Assembly (NCBI RefSeq): GCF_921293095.1
Contig: NC_060251.1
Coordinates: forward strand, 87,902,566-87,966,565
Origin: Ischnura elegans
Lineage: Eukaryota > Arthropoda > Insecta > Odonata > Coenagrionidae
Direction: 5' to 3'
Length of the DNA: 64,000 nt
Positions 1 through 11,700 of this stretch are shown here, in pieces. The notes beneath the pieces are model-generated. The model was given only the letters and a program-made list of their open reading frames with translations. It did no database searches and was not told the DNA's origin. Positions within the stretch are counted from its first letter, which is position 1; each line of letters starts with the position of its first letter. The translations under genes were made by a program, and so were the position numbers.

Positions 1-100
1 GCTGTGAAACAAGTTGAATTAATCATTTATTGCAATGTTTCATCACTAACAATAGATTTTTTCCCTGATTTATTTTTCACATTTATAATTTTTCCATCAG

Positions 101-2135
101 GACCGTATGCAGGACAGTTTTTATAACACCGGGGACTTCTTTCAAGAGAGTGGTGTACCTCGTACAGATGTATTCACCCTTCCTAGGAGATCATATTCTT
201 TTCTTAACACTGCTGGTTGGGGAATAGCTGTACTTTGCCCTATGACCTACGTTCTGTTGGGTTTACTCACCTCGGGCTCAACCATCCAATTTGCCTTAGG
301 TGTAGGCATCATTGCCATCTGTAAGTATGCCTATTTATTCATTTTTAAAATTTATTTTTCTCATGTCTTTTTTGTTTGTTGATGACTAACCAAAATGAAA
401 TTGCTAGTGATAGCAACATACCATTGGGAATCAGAACAGTGACTGGTTTCGCTACCATGGCAAGCACTTGGGTCACAGATAATATTTTTTATTACTTTTC
501 TTATTGGGTCAAAGGTAGTCTCTTTTGGGACAAAACTGAAGTCTACCTTTGAACTTGTGGAGCATATTTGTTGTATGCTATGTCATTGAGTGTAAAGAAA
601 TTTAAACAGCATTCTTAATTTGAAAATTTGAGCGAAGAAAATTTGCACAAATTAATCATGCAATATGCTTCCATGTTGGCTTCCTTGGCTTGTCAGTGGT
701 CATTCTTAGCACTGTTGTAAAATTAAAAGAAAGCAGAAAAGTTTCTATGGAGAAACTTCACAGAAATACAGTATGTACCAGAGGTTTTGGGCGGGTATAG
801 GTGTTTTAGATAAATTTAGTGATTGAATTCTACTCAGGTGATTGTGCAGGAACTGATTTCCATGTTTGGCTGCCGTGGCATACTTCTGGATCAGAAAACA
901 GTACTGTTGTGAAGGATACATGTTATAATCTCCAATATGTGCATTCCATATTGTACATAAGAGCAAAACTAACTGGGAATGTTAACTAATTGTTACACCC
1001 CCATTCCAATCATAATTTGTATGCTTATTATTCTGTGGGGATGTTCATCTTCTGTTCAATCATTGTTCATCTTAAGTTCATGAGGATATGTTCCATTTCC
1101 TCGTGAACTGCAGTGCCAAGCATCTGGCAGAGGGTTATTTTCCCGCAACTTTTAAATTTGGGGGAAAATAACCCTCACCAGCCAATCATGCAATGTATGC
1201 CCATGTTTTCTGGCTTGTCAATGGTCATTCCCAGCACATGATTGTCTAGCTGAGATGACACCAAGTTTTTCTAGAGCTGATTCAGGTTTGCCAGTTGAAG
1301 ATGTTTTATGAAACTGGGTTACTTAAGGCAATTATTATTTTCTACATTGTTGAATCAGTTAACACTCACTATCTGGGGTGTACTATCCTGCAGTAGGATT
1401 GCGACCAGTAAATTTAAGTATTAAGTATGTATGAGGTATTCTGGCAGTACCCCCTCCCTTCATTGACTTCTCTCTTCAATTCACAATACGGCCTATTCCC
1501 TCTCATTCTATCTAAAAAATCCTATTCTCCTCCTTCCTCTCCCTTGTTTATCCAACATTCTAATCTCTAACATCTAATATAAAGAAATGCAAAAAACTTG
1601 ATAATGCCACATAAATTTAATACTGTATGACCTAGGTGGCATGTCATCATCTGATGCATTTGCATCACACTTTAAAGTTTTTTGCATTTCATTATGTTAA
1701 GTAGATACCATGAAGTCATGCCTGAAACAAAGAATTACTCTTAACACCTTTTTCAACATCCCCTCGCTGCTCAGTACTTGTTCCATCCATACCTTGTCTC
1801 TCTTCCATATCTCACCTAGAAGATGCCTCTCCTCACCCACCATGTCAAGCACTTAGTCGTTCCTCTTCCTCTCTGTCCACTTCACCTTTTCCATTCTTCT
1901 CAATAAAAATTAAATTCCTTTGATATAGCTCTTTGTGTTATGTCAGGGGAAAGACTTTTTTTAAGTCTTATTTTTCAATTAGTTGATCAGCAGATTAAGA
2001 GATACACCACACAATTTTTTCATTCAATTTTCAGTTTTCTTCCTCCTTTACAAATTGATTGGGATGACCAAGATCAGTAAAGCTTCTTCGTATGGGATGC
2101 AGGACAAGAGGAGCCCATCCAAAAAGACTGAATGA
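101..2135 (+). CDS. Agpat3: 1-acyl-sn-glycerol-3-phosphate acyltransferase, AGPAT3/4 type (last two exons, 5' partial)
   Basis: Two terminal coding exons, 101-320 and 2035-2135, joined in phase 1 (ATC T|gtaagt ... ttttcag|TT). The first opens in frame with DRMQDSFYNTGDFF, which matches the KDxFxxxYYxTGxF block near the C-terminus of AGPAT3/4. A hydrophobic stretch ending SGSTIQFALGVGIIAI follows, continuing into FFFLLYKLIGMTKISK in the last exon. The end, ISKASSYG and then a basic tail ending KKTE, matches the conserved TEIxKGSAYG terminus of this family, where the protein closes with membrane segments. Enzymes of the family acylate lysophosphatidic acid to phosphatidic acid in the ER/Golgi membrane. 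The catalytic HX4D exons lie upstream of the window. Family assignment is firm; AGPAT3 versus AGPAT4 cannot be decided from the tail. The gene is convergent with gdl. Confidence 0.85.
653..1237. repeat. degenerate direct repeat pair in AGPAT intron
   Basis: Two units of about 55-60 bp at 653-712 and 1183-1237 share AATCATGCAAT, then CCATGTT, then GGCTTGTCA, TGGTCATTC and AGCAC in the same order. Their origin is unknown. Confidence 0.6.
1130..1176. repeat. perfect 15-bp inverted repeat (hairpin)
   Basis: GAGGGTTATTTTCCC at 1130-1144 is answered by its exact complement at 1162-1176, with a 17-nt AT-rich spacer. It sits just before the second unit of the direct repeat. Confidence 0.75.
1745..1905 (-). 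mobile_element. RTE-like LINE fragment, C-terminal region
   Basis: Read on the minus strand, this segment gives pieces such as [28 protein letters not shown] and VWMEQVLSSEGM. They match the region after the RT domain of the LINE at 27175-30413 ([25 protein letters not shown]). A related scrap lies at 33120-33350. It is a 5'-truncated, decayed insertion. Confidence 0.6.
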
Positions 2136-5100
2136 CTGATTATGTGGAACTCAAGGGTGGAATGGAAAATATTTGCTTACAAATTCAAGTGTTTGAAGTT
2201 TTTATAGTTATTTCTGTTGTATTTCATCTAGCTCCCATTGCAGATGTTAATCCCTTTAAATGGGTTTGTTGATATCTTGGCGAATTGTTTTTCTTCTAGA
2301 GTAGTTACTTTTCTGGTGTCTCCTAATTAGGTATTTTATTTCCCTGCAAGTATTTATTTTACTGGTTTAAGATCGAAAATGAATGTCAAGGCAAACAATC
2401 ATTCCATTCGTAAATGAGTCAAAAGGAAGAGGATGATCCTGTGAAACTGGCAGAGCCACCTCATTTGCTAATTTTGTATGGCAAAGCAGGAGGAAGTTGA
2501 ACTACATAGTTAGGAGAGCTATAGAGTTAAGGGAAAACATATTTTTACTCGAAAGACATTATCTTTTGTAACATGCTTTCTTACATACTGAAAGAGAAAG
2601 TGTTTTGGAATGAAACTCAAGCCATAATGGCAAACCAACACATTTATGAGGACCTGTTTCTCATTTGTATTCTTACTTTCTAATGGTGGTGTTGGTGAAA
2701 AAAATCTATTTTCTTTGGGGGAAACTATCACTCGTTGCCTCCAGGTTCGTTAGTCCTAAGTTTGTGGCAAAAGAATAGAAATACAAAGTATTTTCCCATA
2801 GCTTGTAATTATCATTACCATTGTTTGTTCATAAGAAAAATTTATTTGTGAAGCACAAATGTATTTAATTATTCAGAAGTGGAGCACTTACATTACCATT
2901 ACCAGTACCTTGAAGCTCTTAGTCATTATTTTTATACTTTAACTAACATGTTGGTAATTAAATATTGAAAATGAATTTTGTAATCTTCTGAAAGGTTCTA
3001 AAGGGGCTGTGGTAATATTTTATTCACAAATTTGTGAATCATCTAAAGCAGCATTTTTGTGCTTAAATTTATAAAGAACAAAGTATGCATTTAGTCTATT
3101 GTTTTCTTGCTGCTTTAGTCGGGAGCAGAGATGCTTCGATACCTAAACAGGTACATTAGTGTGGGTTTATGGGGTAAGTGGAGTTCTATTTTAAAGCACC
3201 ATTGCACTTGCATTTTCAAAAATTGAATTTTTAAAAGAAAGGTTGCGTTGATTTCCATTCTGCTTGTTTGTTTTCTGTGAAGTGATTCTCTCTACGCATG
3301 AAACAAAATTAGTACAGGGAATATTTTTGATTTGCACCATTTCACTATTTAAAACATTGCCATTGTTGAAGATCAGTTATTCACGGCATTTGTTAACATT
3401 TTGTACGTACCGATGGCATCCTTTTACTCTAGGGGTAATTTAATCTCCAGCGCCATTCCATCAGGTCAGATTGTGCAATCTTATCTAATTGTGGCAGTGC
3501 CTCCTTTTTTCCCCTGTTATCCCTCCTCTCCAGGCACGTGGGGCATAGAAGTCTCGGGCTTCAGTTCCCTAGACGGAAGAGGTGTATCCCCACTGGCCCG
3601 ACCTGGGTATCTGGTTACTTTGATCACTCTTGCCTCACTGTGAGTGATTTGTCCAACTGACTTAAGTTGTGTACGCTGTTGGAAGGGTTATGACTGGAAG
3701 ATTTCATGTCCCTTTATCTCCACATAACTGCCTATGTTGCAAATTATTTATACAGGATTATCAGGTTGGAAATTTTAAAATGACAGTTTTTATCGCATGT
3801 AGCTTTAATACCTCTCTTACACTGTTTTGTTGTCTACATCTTTAGAATTTGCCGTTAAATGTCTCTCTATCTGGGCCCCACTTCCCTTGTAACATGGTGA
3901 ACATCTTAAGTGTTAGTTTTTCTCAAGCCTGTATGTCAGTTTGTTCTCTGTTTATTGGCATACTTAATATACCTGTTGTTCACTTAATGAGTATTGTGGT
4001 TCCTGCAAATGTGTATAGACTGAACAAGTTATCAGAAGTTGTTAATTGTTTTGTGTGAGCTATTAGTTTCCAAGGGCATTTAATGTTGGTGAATAGGTTT
4101 ACCTTCCCTTCTAAATAGATACCAGAAAGCTCTATCTTATGTTTGGGCAAAGATGTAAAACTTTATTTTGGACATAATTCAGTAATTAACCACAGCTACT
4201 GCTCATTGGTGTATTTTTTTCACAATTCTCTACTGCCATGCAGTGGCATGTAATAGGTGTAGAAAATGTTATTGTGCCTTCATTCCACAGAAATGTGTGT
4301 TGTCTGGGAGTTGGTTTTGTACTACATCCATTGATGTCATTAATTTGTCTTGGTTTGTGCAAATATGTGAACCACATTGAATAATGCAGTTACAAATCAC
4401 AAGTATTTTTATTTTCGAACATGTGGGTATACTGTAGCAGTGCAACTCTGGTACAATTTTTTCACTCCAGAGTTGCATTATGTGTTAATTGTCATGGGTG
4501 GAAATTTAAATGAGACATTTTAGTGACTGTCATATTTGAGCCCTTCTTAGTGCTTTTATCATTAAGTCTCACTAAAATCATTAAATTTACCTTCAATTTC
4601 ATGCTGTAGTACATTTTATAGCACATTTTAATTTTAACGACCATAATCAAGTACTTCATTTGTACTGGGCACAATTTTCAATGTTGTTCTAAAATATTGA
4701 AATTCTTCATCAATTTGACGTGTTTGGTTTCAAAAGATATCATTCTTTCCTTGGTATTGACATTTGGATGTAGGTTTGTGCAGTAACTTTCTGTTTTCTA
4801 AGTTTCTTAACTTACGTTGCTTGAATAGCAAACTTTTATAAAAGTTTTAACCATAGGGAGCAAATGTATGGTAGCTGTAACAAGTTATTTGCTGAAATTG
4901 GAATGGATATTTTCATCATTAAATAGTATGTGAAGCCGTTTGAGATGTACGTACAAATTTGTAACTGGGAGTCATGTTTCTGTAAAACAATGACGGATTA
5001 TTTTGTGACTTTTGTGTACTGTGTTAGAAAAATAATTAAATGACATTGCGTGAGCCCTTACACTCATGCAGTCATAAAAAAATTGTTCATTAGTATTGAC

Positions 5101-5768
5101 TTCTTTATTTATTGCTTAAATTTATTTATTTTTCTGTTAATGACACTCGTAGATAATTTTAATGTTATAGGTAGATCTTTTTGCTCTATGGAATTGGCAT
5201 TTACATCATTGAAGTGCCATCATTGTGTGATTAAATTGGTGGATGAGTGCTATTCACCTTTCATCACACTTCTTCAGGGTCAATTTCATAATTTTGCACT
5301 GGTGGCAGCCTTTCGAGTCTTTGATTGGAAATGTTTTATTGTTCAGGTTTGGAGACTAGTACTGAGGGCCATACTGGCCACAAAAACATGCCTCTACTTC
5401 TTCATTCTTTCCCCCCTCTGTAAATGTAATAGATTGGAAAATTATCTGTAGCCCTGAAGGAGGAAACCAAAATGGAAAGTTAAGAAAGATTGATTATCAT
5501 TTTCTCAGTAGCGCTAATCATCGTTTCTATTATATTTTTTCTTTGAATCTTTTTGCCCATCTCATAAAAATATGCACTTGATTCCTGGCGGAAATATATA
5601 CATGGAATTCATTTTTGCGTGTAACCTTGGAAGAGGTAAGGCATAAAATCATAATAATACATAACCCCTATTCATCATCATCAATAACAGATGCGTCTTA
5701 CTGAAAAATATGAATCAATTTATTTACAAAACACTTAAATAATTCATCCACTTCATTTGCATTCTAAT
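2136..5768. other. AGPAT 3' UTR and convergent intergenic region
   Basis: No coding exon is recognised in 3.6 kb. The start presumably holds the AGPAT 3' UTR; no single polyadenylation site can be chosen among many AT-rich candidates. Open frames at 3401-3643, 3849-4058 and 5050-5451 have no recognisable motifs and look like chance. Confidence 0.6.
5719..5724 (-). terminator. probable polyadenylation signal of gdl
   Basis: AATAAA on the minus strand, 45 nt past the gdl stop codon and the first such hexamer downstream of it. Confidence 0.5.
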
Positions 5769-8700
5769 CTATTGAGGTAATTTCATCCTGCTAAGACGAA
5801 ATATGAAGTCCAAGAGGTGCATTTGAACCTTCACTTCCAAAGGGTTATTTGTCACATAAAATCCAGGAACTCCAGCCTTCTCCAGAGTCACCTGCTGGTC
5901 ACTCACCTGAGAAATACCACAAAACGTAGATATAGGCAACTTACAAAATTCATAATTTTCAGTAAATGTCGAAGAGGAAATAAATAAACCATAACATGAA
6001 TGCACACATCACATGCCCCCCCAGACGTATAATGATCTGATGAGATTTTCAATACAAATATCAATTAATTTATGTTTTAATTTGAATGTTATAAATAACT
6101 TTTATATTAAAATTAAGAGAATATTTTGTATAGTTATTGTTGCAAGTAGTTTTTAATCCCAAATATTACTATTAGAAATAGTAGAAGATCATTTGCCTGT
6201 CAGACCCTGGTGCCCCCCACCGTAAAAAAATCCTGGATCTGCCCTTGAATCTATAGTATGCATAACCTTTAAGAGCCATCATTTTACATGCATAGATGAC
6301 ATTAAAAGAAATTGCTGACAGAGCTTCAGCCCAAAGATTGAGTTTGAGAAGTACATATTTCAAGGATTGGAAGATGTGCAAAATATCCTATGGGGACTAT
6401 TTCGAAGGTGATAATGATCAAAATTAACTACAGTACACTCCCGATTATCCGGGCTAATGATGGGGAGAGACGAATAATCGGAAAACACGGATAATCCAAA
6501 CTTTCTCTTAAATGTCTTGTAATGTTCATAATTTACGTAAAACAAACAATATATTATTATTTATGCAATTATTCTGTTACTTAAAGAGTTCTTCCCGGAC
6601 TCATTGACCCGGACTTTGGAGTGCTTTCTTCGCCAGTTCGCGATCTTTTTAGCGGCGATAACATGGTTGTACTTGTATTATTAATGCTCCATGTAAGACC
6701 TGGTTTCGAAAACCACACATCCGTGGCTGTGTGATCGTGGATACAGAAAAGTGGTTTGCAAGAATGCTTCAAAGCTACTGCTGGACGTCGGAAACTACCT
6801 TGTTAAGCACCATGCCACCTAGTCGCGTCTCGCACAAGTTGTCCACTTGCAACTGGTGCGGGATGTGTATCCGTGATCACAGAGCACGGTCATGCACTGC
6901 GAGGCTTGGAAAACAGGAACACGGAGCTCCCGTGAATTCAGCTAGTGCACGATCGCTTTCGTTTTACAGGGTTTGTCCCAAAAGTAATGAGCCTTTTTTC
7001 AAAAAAATTAATTTATTGATCAAACATATAATACAACTTAATACACTTCAAAATAGTCTCCTCCCGCGTCTATACGCCTTTGCCAACGTGTTTTCTATGC
7101 ATTGTAGGCCCTCTGGAACTCGCTTTGCGGAATGCTGTTAAGGCACCTCGTCGTGGTTTTTTAAATGTTGTCTAGAGTCTCCAGATGCTTTCCTTTCAGC
7201 TCCCTTTTTACCCTAGGAAACAATAAGAAGTCTGCCGGGGCTATAGGGGGGCTGTGGCACCATTGAAACATCGATCCGGGTCAGATAGGAGTTGACTACG
7301 AAGGCGGTGTGACTCGGCGCGTTGTCATGGTGGAGTCTCCATGACGACCGGATCTCTGGCCGGACGCGGGTAACTCTATGAACAATTCGATGAACATCTG
7401 TTTTCAGCAAATTTAATTGCTCTACCATCAAACGAACACTCATTCGGTGGTCTTTGTTCAGCAAATCTCGCACACGAGTGACATTATCGTCCGTTCGCGA
7501 TGTTGATGGACGCCCAGAACGGGCCTCGTCGGCCACTTCTTCCCGGCCTTCCTTGAACGACTTGTGCCACTTTTTGACCTGCGAGTACAACAAGCAATCA
7601 TCCTTGAAGGCCTCAGTGAGCGAATCAAATGTTTCATTCGCCGTCATTTGAAGTTTGACACAAAACTTTATCGCATAGCGTTGCTCCGAAGTTCTCTCCA
7701 TCCTAACCACGACGAGGCACTGCGCGGAGGTTTACTAAAAATGAAGTCCTACCGTTCTGAAAGCTCGTATGCAACTAAAAGAGGCGTCGCTGACAAGCTT
7801 AGAGTCCCTCCCACCACTTCCAACCGGTCGCACAGGTGGCGTTGTACAGTCGCGTGGCAAAAAAAATGAAGCTCATTACTTTTGGGACAAACCCTGTACG
7901 CGGGAGATTCTTACGGAAATATTAAGCCTGGTGTATCCTCGCATTAATGAAGTACTTCAGATGATTTTGCGTCCGATTTTTTTTTTAACATCACGGAAAA
8001 TATTGAGCGAGAGTGAAAATCATGCACTGATAATTCGCAACCCGGATAAACCGCAGCCGGATAATCGGGAGTTTGCTGTACATTATAACACTAACGAAAA
8101 AATATTACGACTTGCTATTGCTAAATAACATTCAAAAAGTATCTTTCGGTGTCCAAATATTATTTCTACATTCCCAGAAATTATCCAGACAATTGTTGGC
8201 ACTTAAGTACAAAGCATTATTCTTTGCATCAAAATTAATTTTTTTTAATCTTGAGAGGTAAAGTCAGGAATCCTGAAATACTAATGGTAAAATTTAACCC
8301 TCTTAGTGCTATCCTTGTTCCTGGGGTGCTGGCAAGAATTGCAGAGGGTATTTTAATAAAATGTAACAACTAGGAAAAAAAACATTAAAAACTAATTTAT
8401 TACATATCCATACCCTGCTTTATTTAATTGATGAGATTTAACTGATTAATATTGACAAAATATGTTTGTGCTTACTGAAATATAAATCTAATATAATAAG
8501 TTATCGCAAATTAAATAATAGACTACGCATGAGCTGATACATTGGCCCGCTGCACTAAAAGGTTTAATCTAGTATGTCAGTTTCCTTATGTCTGAATGGA
8601 TATTTGTAAATAAGAAAAAATCAAGTGTTAAAGTAAAAAGAACCCTAAGTACAGGGGTGGAATGATTTCTCAAGGGCCATGGTTGCACAGTGGTCAAAGG

Positions 8701-11700
8701 GTCCTAAATGGGGCAAAAAAAAGAGTATGAAGCAGTATGGAACACGTTGATAGGGTTAATATGTGAAAACTAAACAAAATAGGGAGTAAGATGGAACCCC
8801 ATTCCTGATGCATCTTGATAATAGCAATGTTGATTGTGTTGAAGAATGAAAGAAGAAAGATAGATGGGCCAAAATTGCTGCACTGATCTCACATGCTCTT
8901 TTCATTTTACAGTTCACATACTTGCAAGGTATAACCCTACAAACACAAAAAAGATCAAATCTGTATTTTAGGGAGATTTCATAATACATCAAATCTAGAT
9001 TTCCAAATCCTTTTTAAATACGGATTAAATCTGTTTCCGAAGTTTTAGCGGCGCTAGCGTCGATGACGTGATTTTGCAAAATGGCCGAAACATTAGTGTG
9101 ATGAACTGTGAAAGTGTGTTTTGTTATTGTTACTAAATGACTGGTTTTGACCGACACGAGCTGCATATGGTTTATTTGCTCCATTATCTGTTATATTTTT
9201 CCTTAATATCCATCGATTGCATAAGTATCGTATTTGCACCTCACAGTAACCTGGATCTTCCGTATGTAGTGAACTTTATCATTCAATATACATGCATAGT
9301 TTTTTTAAACCATATTCCATTACGTTGGTGCACATTTATCTATTACGTTGGTTCATTATGAGCTTCATTTTATGACTGTATCGTAATGTTTCAATTTGTA
9401 AAGTGCCTCTGAAAATAGTAACGAGGGATGGTCTTGTCAACAAAAACGACGACGAGGAGAAATTTTTCGTTTCTCAATGTTATTCGGTGGGCTTATTGAA
9501 CCCTGAAGTCTGAACTCCGTTTCCATAATTCCCTTCAGATTCCTTCTTTTGAACCTGGTTTCTCCATTAACTGTTTTCTTACTAAGCCCATGGTTGAACT
9601 GTGCTTTTAGTGTCCTCAGGTATGTTAACTTCAATGGCTTTGTTATTATGCACTTGTTTTCTAACTGAACCTTGCAATATAAAAATTTTATCATTTCTCT
9701 CCCTAAAAATTCACTAGAGTGACCGTTATTGGGCCCATGGTTAAACTGTGACTTCAATGGGCTCACTTATATTGACTTAAATGGCTTTGTTTTTATGAAT
9801 CTGCTTTCTATCTTAACCTTGTATTATAAGCATTTAACTCTGCCGTGAGTGTCGTCGTGTTTGTTGATTTCAATGCCTTTGTTTTTATTGATCTGCTTTC
9901 TCCCTGAACTAGTACTTTAAACATTTATTTTATATTGACTGCAAAGCCTTTCACTTTATCCACCTGCCACTTTTCTATGTAGTATATTGTGTTTATCTTT
10001 CCTCCCTTTCTGGCTGTGGCAGGCCAGTGCAAGGGGCAGGAGGAGGCAAATGATGCTCAACATCAATTAGATTCATAGTAATTTGGAATTCATATATAAT
10101 GATAATAAAAAATACTTGTGATTTTTTAATAAAGCATCAATTACTCTATCTCATGTTTTTTAATCCATATTATTAACCTTTTTCCTCAAGTCAGTGTATT
10201 ATTGCGAAGTGGTTACTTAATGTATTTTTCCACCTAAAAATCTATGACATTGATAAGGGCACATTAAAAGCTAGTTGAATTAATAAATTATTAATTTCAC
10301 TTTAATTTGAAATGCTTGGAATTTGTATGTGATATAAATAGATATTTGTACCTTTTTAATAAAATATCAATTATTATGAGTCATGTTTTCTCAATCCAAA
10401 TAAACAATCTTTTTCCTTCAAGTCAGTTTATTATCGCATAGTGGTTAGTTAATTTTTAAAGATTTTGCTTATTGGGTGCTTGATGATATAATTATTGTTG
10501 GAGCTAAGGGGTGAGATAAGTAGAGATCTTATTGTGGTGGTCAGAGGGTTTTCCCTTCAGGGAAGCTTCCTCAATATATTTCATTAATTGTAACGCAAAG
10601 GTTCCTTGATAGAAGTTCAAATGAAAAGCAGTACTATAATGTATCCCTGGAAAATCTAGATACTGAAATCTGGATTTAATCCCTGAAAAATCTGTATTGT
10701 GGGGCAAGATATTTCATGTATTAAATCTAGATATAATATGAGAAAAAGAGGACATAGCAACACCTTTGCAACAGATTAAATCTAGATATAATTGAGATTT
10801 CGTGGATTTCAAAATACGTGTTTAATACAGATTTAATCCTTTCTGTGTTTGTAGGGAAGGAAAATGGAGGGTGCTGGAAGAGCTTAGGGCATCCCGAGGC
10901 TGTCCTGAGCCTTTGGCCTTGGGGCCCCACGCATTGACCTCACAATTTTTAAGAGATGTTTTATTCATGCAGGCTAGATGCCATCAAAAAAGGGGACCCT
11001 AGAAATGGGCCATCCACTACACATGAAATTACTAAGTTGGAACGTCTTGCTTTGCCTCTGATTAACTAGGTACTACTTAATGAAAAACAAAGCCATGATG
11101 CATCAGTGAAAATATTATGCTTTCTATGCAGTCTAACGCAAGCCCACTGAACACCAGTCATCCGACTCTGAATCAGTAGAATTTCCCAAAAATTCTTAAT
11201 ATGTACTTGATTTAACCTGATAGGATATCAGACTTAGAGCTCACTTGCTGTGTGCAAAAAATGGAATGACTACACAGGATGTGATAGATGAGGTCCAAGG
11301 AATATAGAAGGTGCTGAAAGAACCCTAAGCTTCCCAAGTCTATCCTTGGCCTTTGGCCCTCCAGTATGGACAGCATGATTTTTAAGTTGTTTTATCCACG
11401 CCGGTTAAATTTCATAAGTAAAGAGGACCCTGGAAACGTGACACATATGAAATTTCTTAATCTGAAGACACGTTTCACCACTGATTAACTATTGCTAGGT
11501 ATCCTAGACTTTAGCGAACGCGAAATTTTTGCGATTTTTGGCACATTCTCCGTTTTTACGCATATTTTAATGTTTTTGAAATTTTCAACATTTTTCCACG
11601 ACTTTGAAAGGGTTTTTGATCATTTCGCCACTTTCTAAATTTCAAACAAGCTAAAAGAGCCTTTATATTCTTTCAAACAAATCCGCGATTAAATTTGAAG

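Larger units (their letters stand above)
321..2034 (+). other. last intron of the AGPAT gene
   Basis: No exon is visible inside. It holds a degenerate direct repeat (653-712 and 1183-1237, both starting AATCATGCAAT), a perfect hairpin at 1130-1176 and an antisense LINE scrap at 1745-1905, each listed separately. Confidence 0.7.

Noticed and set aside
3117-3174. Possible last exon of AGPAT (GSRDASIPKQVH then stop) after a TTTAG acceptor
   Set aside because: The exon at 2035-2135 fits the same phase and encodes the conserved ISKASSYG terminus of the family.
5050-5451. 133-codon open frame
   Set aside because: Hydrophobic chance translation of T-rich DNA with no motif, in the AGPAT 3' region.
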